Under the pieces are notes generated by a model that did no database searches, was not told the DNA's origin, and saw only the letters and a program-made list of their open reading frames with translations. The position numbers and the translations under genes are program-made. From Paenibacillus glacialis (GTDB lineage: Bacteria; Bacillota; Bacilli; Paenibacillales; Paenibacillaceae), in the NCBI RefSeq assembly GCF_001637205.1, contig NZ_LVJH01000003.1, forward strand, positions 278,091-342,090: a stretch of 64,000 bases of DNA, read 5' to 3'. This document shows, one piece after another, positions 58,774 to 64,000 of the stretch. How positions within the stretch are numbered: position 1 is the stretch's first letter; each line of letters opens with the position of its first letter.

Positions 58774-59226
58774 GTGACTAATTACTATCAGATACTTGGC
58801 GTTGGTCGGGATGCGCAAAGTGCAGAAATCAAACAATCTTACCGACAATTAGCCAAGCGATACCATCCGGATGCCAATCAGGGCAGTGAAGCAGCAGCAG
58901 AACGATTCAAACAAATTCATGAAGCATATGAGGTACTAAGCAAGGCAACTTCCCGTCAGGCATACGATGAGAAATTAGCTAGTACGAACCATAATAAGCA
59001 AGCACATCAACAACGGCAGAATGTACAGAACGAAGCAAGTAACAGGTCTAAGACGAATCCTACGGCATTTAATGCCGAACAAATGCGTAATCAGTTCGAT
59101 CAGTTTTTTGGATATCAGGACAAATCGAAGGATGCGTCATCGCAATCAAAAGAAGGACAGAACGCGAAGAACCCGCTCAATACTTCCGCTATGTTCGATC
59201 GTTATTTTGGAACGAAGAAGAAATAA
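58774..59226 (+). CDS. Type III J-domain (DnaJ-like) protein
   Basis: 150 residues. Full J domain at residues 4-68 with NYYQILGVGRDAQSAEIKQ and the HPD motif at 31-33; no Gly/Phe region or zinc fingers. The C-terminal half is Gln/Asn/Ser-rich and disordered, ending in a conserved-looking FDRYFGTKKK. Start probably GTG at 58774. It would recruit Hsp70 (DnaK), perhaps for sheath or tube assembly or recycling, by analogy with ClpV's role in T6SS; no ClpV is seen here. Confidence 0.87.
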   Translation: MTNYYQILGVGRDAQSAEIKQSYRQLAKRYHPDANQGSEAAAERFKQIHEAYEVLSKATSRQAYDEKLASTNHNKQAHQQRQNVQNEASNRSKTNPTAFNAEQMRNQFDQFFGYQDKSKDASSQSKEGQNAKNPLNTSAMFDRYFGTKKK

Positions 59227-59268
59227 ATCAAATCATGAATACCCCTTAAGGATATGGAGGTGGCGGAT

Positions 59269-59805
59269 ATGAAGGCGCGTAAAACCGTGTGGATTATAGT
59301 GATTGATGTGATCATGTACGGCATTCTAGCCGGCATTATTCTTTACACTTTATTACACCCTGAGGATCAAATATTGAAAATTTCAGTCACCGTGGGAGCG
59401 GCCTTTTTTGTAGGTGCAATACTATTGCAACGCTTGACTAGAAGGACTTCACGTACAGCAGGAGCTCCGGTCGTGAAGCTGGTTCTATTAGATGACGATG
59501 GCGAACGGATAAAGGAATGGTACATCGAAGGGGAGACATCGTTACTCATTGGAAAAAGTAGTCAACGCGGTGAAGTTGATATAGATTTATCGGAATGTGA
59601 ATATGCATCACTGATTAGTTCGGAACATGCTGTATTGAACCGTGCAGGTGCTCGGTGGTTCATTGAAGACATGGAATCCAATAGTGGGACTGGTATTAGA
59701 CAAGCTGGAAAGAGTACGGCAAGTAAGTTGGTTATTGAAGAGCCGCTTCAGATTGGAACGGGAGATTTGATCTATATTGCCAACACGCGACTGCTAGTGA
59801 AATAA
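59269..59805 (+). CDS. Membrane-anchored FHA domain protein
   Basis: 178 residues. Two N-terminal transmembrane helices (about 6-28 and 36-54), then a cytoplasmic FHA domain (about 75-178) with LLIGKSSQRGEVDIDLSECE, ISSEHAVLN and SNSGTG, including the conserved Ser-x-His and Asn-x-Gly segments that read phosphothreonine. Start at ATG 59269 follows GGAGGTGG. Likely a membrane scaffold in the phospho-threonine circuit of this locus, comparable to Fha1 in the T6SS threonine phosphorylation pathway. Confidence 0.88.
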   Translation: MKARKTVWIIVIDVIMYGILAGIILYTLLHPEDQILKISVTVGAAFFVGAILLQRLTRRTSRTAGAPVVKLVLLDDDGERIKEWYIEGETSLLIGKSSQRGEVDIDLSECEYASLISSEHAVLNRAGARWFIEDMESNSGTGIRQAGKSTASKLVIEEPLQIGTGDLIYIANTRLLVK

Positions 59806-59850
59806 ACAAGTCGCGTGTTGTACTAAGACAATTGGAGGAATGAAGACAAG

Positions 59851-60366
59851 ATGAGCTTGACGAGATGCGCCAACGGACACATGTTCAGCACGAGAAAACA
59901 CGGTAATACCTGCCCCTACTGCAATATTACTGTTGAGGCTATGCCTAAGGGGGAGTCGAGAAGGCCGACTTCTGTGGATGCAGAAGAGAAGACGATGCCT
60001 TATCTAGGAGAAACAATCGGTATTCATCCTGTAACAGGCTGGCTAGTGTGTATTGAAGGACCACAGATTGGTCAAGATTACCGCATTATGTCAGAGAAGA
60101 ATTTCATTGGACGCGCAGAGGAAATGCATATTCGTATCCTTGGGGACAATGCGATTTCTCGAAGAAATCATGCTGTCATCGTCTACGATCCGAAGAAACG
60201 AAATTTCTATTTACTTCCTGGGGATGCCTCGGGACTAGCCTATCATAATAACGAAGCGGTTTACTCGCCTGCAGAACTGGCAGCATATGATTTAATTCAG
60301 CTGGGGCACAGTAAATTTATCTTCATTCCTCTGTGCGGCGCTCATTTCGAATGGGAAAACAATTGA
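59851..60366 (+). CDS. Zinc-ribbon FHA domain protein
   Basis: 171 residues. N-terminal zinc-ribbon-like motif CANGH...CPYC (Cys6, His10, Cys21, Cys24). Then a short linker with EEKTMPYLGE (Thr48), and an FHA domain (about 60-171) with FIGRAEEMHI and ISRRNHAVIVYD. The Thr48 segment is a candidate kinase site that could bind the FHA domain in cis, as in GarA/OdhI. Soluble, no helix. Located 45 bases after the membrane FHA gene. Confidence 0.85.
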   Translation: MSLTRCANGHMFSTRKHGNTCPYCNITVEAMPKGESRRPTSVDAEEKTMPYLGETIGIHPVTGWLVCIEGPQIGQDYRIMSEKNFIGRAEEMHIRILGDNAISRRNHAVIVYDPKKRNFYLLPGDASGLAYHNNEAVYSPAELAAYDLIQLGHSKFIFIPLCGAHFEWENN

Positions 60367-60381
60367 GGACGTGATCTTAAC

Positions 60382-61230
60382 ATGCAGCAGATTAAAGATA
60401 TAGAGCATTATATTGTCATTCTGTCAGCCCTCTTCTTATGGATTATATTGCACTTTGTCCGCCGAGCGCTCGTGCGACATCAACCAACAACCAAGATCAA
60501 GGGGATTCAGATTGGAAATGGACAAAGTATCGGTAGGCGCGAGGAGCAAGATGATTATTTCTCCAGTTCAACGACCGCTGTCGGTACATTTGCAGTGATC
60601 GCTGATGGGATTAGTGGGTTGTCTAACGGAAGAATGGCTAGTACGCTCGCTGTGACGGTGTTTAGTAAGGAATTTCAGCTACTGGAGAAAACGGAAGATT
60701 TTACCTCGTTTTTTGCCAAGGCAGCAACGCAGAGTAACAGTGGGATTCTGGCTAATTTAAGTGGAAGTAACGGTGGAACGACCTTAGTTGTGGCTGTGAT
60801 ATCTTCTGGAATTCTTCACTGGGCAGCTGTGGGAGATAGTATGATCTCCGTATTCCGTGACAGTGAGTTTATTACTATGAATTCTAAGCATACGGTCGAG
60901 ACGTTACTTCGAGAGAAAGTTCTTAGTGGTGAAATGACCAAAGAAGACGCGGAAACAAGTCCTGTACGCAAGCATTTGGTTAACTATCTGGGATATGAGG
61001 GCTTTAGAAATATGGAGATAGGTGAACCTTTTACATTGCAGAAGAAGGATAAAATCATGCTTGCCAGTGATGGGGTCTACGATGCGTTAAGTGAAGTAGA
61101 GCTTGAACATTTATTGAAGCAGAAGAAGCCGGCGGAGGAAATCGCTGATGATATCATCGAACAGGTCGATGCTAAAGGCTTAAGAAATCAGGACAATGCG
61201 ACAGTTATTATATTAGAAAAGGGCTGGTGA
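60382..61230 (+). CDS. Membrane-anchored PP2C Ser/Thr phosphatase
   Basis: 282 residues. One N-terminal transmembrane helix (about 10-30), then a PP2C domain with metal ligands in REEQDDYF (Asp57/58), VIADGISGL (Asp75), SDGVYDAL and DNATVII, all catalytic motifs intact. Presumably reverses phosphorylation by the kinase at 52427-53410, in parallel with the T6SS PppA/Stp1 role. Only 15 bases after the FHA gene. Confidence 0.92.
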   Translation: MQQIKDIEHYIVILSALFLWIILHFVRRALVRHQPTTKIKGIQIGNGQSIGRREEQDDYFSSSTTAVGTFAVIADGISGLSNGRMASTLAVTVFSKEFQLLEKTEDFTSFFAKAATQSNSGILANLSGSNGGTTLVVAVISSGILHWAAVGDSMISVFRDSEFITMNSKHTVETLLREKVLSGEMTKEDAETSPVRKHLVNYLGYEGFRNMEIGEPFTLQKKDKIMLASDGVYDALSEVELEHLLKQKKPAEEIADDIIEQVDAKGLRNQDNATVIILEKGW

Positions 61231-61281
61231 TTCCTTGCGGAATCCCCAAATCCGGATCGCTAGAGATAAGGGGGAACGCGC

Positions 61282-63066
61282 ATGAGGAAGGAGAACAGTG
61301 ATTTCAAGACCGGTTTCGTTTCCGAAGCGGGTTCTTTTATTGATAATAGAGATTATTTCGCTTACATAGAGCTAGATGATATGGCATGTTATGTGATTGC
61401 AGATGGGATCGATAACGATCAAGAAGCTCATAGTGCCGAGATGATAGCCAAGACGATATTAGAGAATTTCATAGAGCGACCAACCTTGTCACGCAGACAA
61501 TTACGGAACTCATTACATGAGGCACATGAATGGTTGAAGTTCGAGAGTCGGAGGGTTCGACTGAAGGCAAGCTTACTTGTGGTCGTAACCAACTATACAA
61601 AGATGATATGGGCATCCAGTGGTAATGCTAGGCTCTATCATTTTCGTGGGGGAAGGGTCAATCAGAAAAGTAAAGATCAGAGTCTATCACAAGTTATGGC
61701 GGATGATGGATTTCTTCCTGATGAGACCGTATCGCAGCATGAAGAACGTAGGAACTTACTGAATTATATGGGTAATCCAGATCGTTTCCAACCGTACCTT
61801 TCTCCACGTATTCCATTGTCAGATGGCGATGTGATATTGCTCTGCACTTCAGGATTATGGGAGCAGGTTAACCTTCCTGAGATGCTAGATGCACTGGTGG
61901 AAAGCAAAGAACCTGATGCACTGACGGATACCCTTGAGGAGATACTTCTGAGTAAGCAGCAAAAAACCATCAACAATTACACGGCTGTTGCGATCTATAC
62001 AGATAAGACGTATAAGGAGCCACCTAAGAATCGAAAGAAATGGATCAAGCGTATTCTGATTGTGATGTTGGCGCTTCTACTCACGGGTGGCGGATTCTGG
62101 ATCTATAAAGTTAGGGAAGCGAACCGCATGGCTGAAGCAGCCGCCAATATGGTGGAGTTCGAACGTGATGGAGATGAATATGCGGCGGATGCAGATTATA
62201 CGAAGGCGCTTAAATCATATAGCGAGGCGAGAAACGCAGCTTCCAAAGTAAAGGATAGAGTACATGCGCTCCTCATTGGAAAGAAGCAGAAGCTCGCTCG
62301 GATCTTAGTTGACGGAGACGGATATTTGAAAGACGGCATCTACGATAAGGCTGTTTCTAGTTATACGAAGGCACTAGATGATGCGGATAATTGGAAAGAG
62401 TTCGATGAAGTGGATATTCAAGAAAGAATAGATCGTACCATTAATTATGAACGTGTAACCGAAGAAATTAGGCTGGGAGATCTCAAATTTCAAGCCCAAG
62501 ATTACAGTGGGGCACTCGTTATTTACAAGAAGGCGAATACATCGGCCATTGAAGTGTCCTACACCGCAGCTCAGAAGGATCTACAAGAGAAGATAGGTAA
62601 GGTTCAGGAGAAGCTTGATGCCGTGCGAATGGAGACAGTAAACCTTCAGGGTGACAAGCTTGAGCAGAAGGGCGACCGAAGATTCGATGCGCAGGATTAT
62701 TCAGGAGCTATTGATGGTTTCATGGAGGCACAGGAGAAATACCAATCGATCGGCAAGCTGGAACGAGTGCTGGCGATGGAGCGGAAGATTGCTAAGGCGG
62801 ATGAGAAATTACATCCCATAGTTCCTGCATCAGTACCACCGATAGACAATGCTACCTTGGGAGATCAAGGAGGAGCCTTTCCCTTTGAAGAGGTGACCGA
62901 GCCAATGGAGCCAACTCCACAGACGACTACGAAGCAACCGGCGACAACACCGCCTACTGATAGTTCACAGCATGGAAAGGATATACCGACGGGTGTACCA
63001 ACCGATGTACCGGCTGAGGGTTCAACCTCGACAAGTTCTAGCCCTGATAGCAAGGAGGGATTGTGA
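61282..63066 (+). CDS. Pseudo-PP2C protein with transmembrane helix and repeat region
   Basis: 594 residues. N-terminal PP2C-fold domain (about 1-240) with NRDYF, YVIADGID (Asp41 retained), but the SDG aspartate is replaced (CTSG, residues 188-191) and the DNAT motif is NNYTAV (Asn231-Asn232), so at least two metal ligands are lost. Transmembrane helix about 257-274 (LLLTGGGFWIYK region), then TPR-like helical repeats (about 280-510) and a Pro/Thr-rich, disordered C-terminus, presumably extracytoplasmic. Probably a sensor or regulator rather than a phosphatase. Confidence 0.85.
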   Translation: MRKENSDFKTGFVSEAGSFIDNRDYFAYIELDDMACYVIADGIDNDQEAHSAEMIAKTILENFIERPTLSRRQLRNSLHEAHEWLKFESRRVRLKASLLVVVTNYTKMIWASSGNARLYHFRGGRVNQKSKDQSLSQVMADDGFLPDETVSQHEERRNLLNYMGNPDRFQPYLSPRIPLSDGDVILLCTSGLWEQVNLPEMLDALVESKEPDALTDTLEEILLSKQQKTINNYTAVAIYTDKTYKEPPKNRKKWIKRILIVMLALLLTGGGFWIYKVREANRMAEAAANMVEFERDGDEYAADADYTKALKSYSEARNAASKVKDRVHALLIGKKQKLARILVDGDGYLKDGIYDKAVSSYTKALDDADNWKEFDEVDIQERIDRTINYERVTEEIRLGDLKFQAQDYSGALVIYKKANTSAIEVSYTAAQKDLQEKIGKVQEKLDAVRMETVNLQGDKLEQKGDRRFDAQDYSGAIDGFMEAQEKYQSIGKLERVLAMERKIAKADEKLHPIVPASVPPIDNATLGDQGGAFPFEEVTEPMEPTPQTTTKQPATTPPTDSSQHGKDIPTGVPTDVPAEGSTSTSSSPDSKEGL

Positions 63067-63068
63067 TT

Positions 63069-64000
63069 ATGAAGGAAATCGTACAGGACCGAATTAACAA
63101 GATGGAGGATCTACAGCAACGTCGTATGTTGAAGAACATGATGACAAGTGTATTTCTCAATCTTGTAGAGTATCAGGATGATTTGAATCGGAAGTTGGAA
63201 CGTCGGGTATTCGATGAGATCGAGGGAAATGAGGGCAATCATGACGTATTTACGGCATTATGCCCAAGGGAAGAGTTGGACCCGATTCATGAATTTCTAT
63301 ACCCTATGATTCCCCAAGATACGGAAGCGACAGTGATTGATATGAAGTGTATCGTCGACGCATTGAGTCAGAAGGAAGAGGTATTACTAACCACGGTATT
63401 TCTAGAGTGCAATTATTCGATCATTAAGCAATTGCTGAACAGTGACAGGAAATTCAAGGGGGAGTTGGTCACCTCCAAGGGACGATATAACGTTCAAGTT
63501 CGACTGAAACAGAACAGGGTTTATCAGGATGAAATTGAGAAACTATACCATGTGTTTATAACCAACGGTCTTCCGTGGAGAACGGTCAATCATCCCTACA
63601 TCCATAAGTTCGTTGATGTCATGCTGACAGCATGCGATGGGGAACTGGCAGAAACGGAAGAAATCTCGGAAGTCACAGTTCATTTAGAAGAATACGAATC
63701 ATTCAAACGAATGAATCTTATCCCGCTGTGGAACATTCAGAAGCTTGAGCTGAAGACAGGTGGATTTCCTATTCCAGCCGAAGACCGTGTGAATTATGAA
63801 CATGTGCTACCGCTGCGTAAAACCGGGATCAGACATGGTTATCTCGTAGATGGGGACGAAGAAGATATCCGTTATATCAAGCGTACACAAGATGAGATTA
63901 CGATCGTATCCCCGCGTGATAAATCAGATATATGGCATTTACTTCAGCTAGCAGAACCCGTAGAAACGGTGATCGGTAAGCTCTATTATGACGTAATATC
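63069..64000 (+). CDS. Large uncharacterised protein, runs off the window
   Basis: At least 310 residues; open at the 3' edge. Starts MKEIVQDRINKMEDLQQRRM after AAGGAGG. N-terminal helical region with VFLNLVEYQDDLNRKL, then a mixed alpha/beta part with FIPLWNI-like NLIPLWNIQKLELKTGGFP. No signal peptide or membrane helix. A baseplate or cap component is suggested by position, but no family match is claimed. It follows the pseudo-PP2C gene by 2 bases. Confidence 0.75.
   Translation, partial: MKEIVQDRINKMEDLQQRRMLKNMMTSVFLNLVEYQDDLNRKLERRVFDEIEGNEGNHDVFTALCPREELDPIHEFLYPMIPQDTEATVIDMKCIVDALSQKEEVLLTTVFLECNYSIIKQLLNSDRKFKGELVTSKGRYNVQVRLKQNRVYQDEIEKLYHVFITNGLPWRTVNHPYIHKFVDVMLTACDGELAETEEISEVTVHLEEYESFKRMNLIPLWNIQKLELKTGGFPIPAEDRVNYEHVLPLRKTGIRHGYLVDGDEEDIRYIKRTQDEITIVSPRDKSDIWHLLQLAEPVETVIGKLYYDVI

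Overview
The window is chromosomal DNA of a low-GC, endospore-forming-type Firmicute, most likely Paenibacillus or a close relative. This rests on strong Shine-Dalgarno sites, T-box, TPP and cobalamin riboswitches with intrinsic terminators, a Bce/Yxd-type peptide-sensing ABC module, copper-amine-oxidase-type stalk domains, DUF1836 and YmcC-like genes, and overall codon use. No IS transposase, CRISPR array or rRNA gene was seen. One tRNA (Lys, anticodon CTT) is present.

Layout. 1-7.3 kb is a loose, partly decayed region: a near-gene-free stretch with a long palindrome and three short repeats, an M29 aminopeptidase, a membrane protein, a T-box-controlled HisRS-like paralog, two decayed genes (SnoaL-like and metallo-beta-lactamase fold), an Lrp regulator and an alpha/beta hydrolase. 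7.3-9.4 kb holds tRNA-Lys, a LysR regulator and an aldo/keto reductase. 9.7-15.4 kb is a YxdLM-YxeA-like ABC transporter with a broken DUF418 gene and its two-component pair. 15.6-24.1 kb holds a chemoreceptor, a 139-residue protein followed by a 1655-residue DUF4132 protein, and a small membrane protein. 24.1-26.3 kb is TPP riboswitch-thiC. 26.4-30.4 kb has a DUF418 protein divergent from a second OmpR/histidine kinase pair and a kinase remnant. 30.6-45 kb is mostly housekeeping or envelope genes: a cell-wall-binding-repeat lipoprotein, a GH18-like protein, GNAT, a chemoreceptor, UppP, DUF1836, a CNNM/CBS transporter, DedA, an XPD/DinG helicase, DUF4190, an ECF-like sigma factor and an MFS transporter. 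45.1-52.3 kb has cobalamin riboswitch-metE, SPFH plus a ribbon-helix-helix protein, a phosphotransferase, VanW and speD.

52.4-64 kb is the most unusual part. A Ser/Thr kinase converges on a secreted/membrane VWA protein. Divergent from the latter is a + strand run encoding a 722-residue protein whose two halves resemble the TssB and TssC sheath subunits of type VI secretion systems, a 144-residue Hcp/tail-tube-like protein, a small J-domain protein, a membrane FHA protein, a zinc-ribbon FHA protein, a membrane PP2C phosphatase, a PP2C-like protein that has lost catalytic aspartates and carries a transmembrane helix plus repeat region, and a large protein running off the window. I read this as a contractile-injection-type apparatus of a Gram-positive cell, wired to a phospho-threonine kinase/FHA/phosphatase circuit like the one that fires T6SS in Proteobacteria. 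The sheath and tube assignments come from pattern matching by eye and need structure prediction. Spike, baseplate and ClpV-like genes are not in the window and should be sought just beyond 64 kb.
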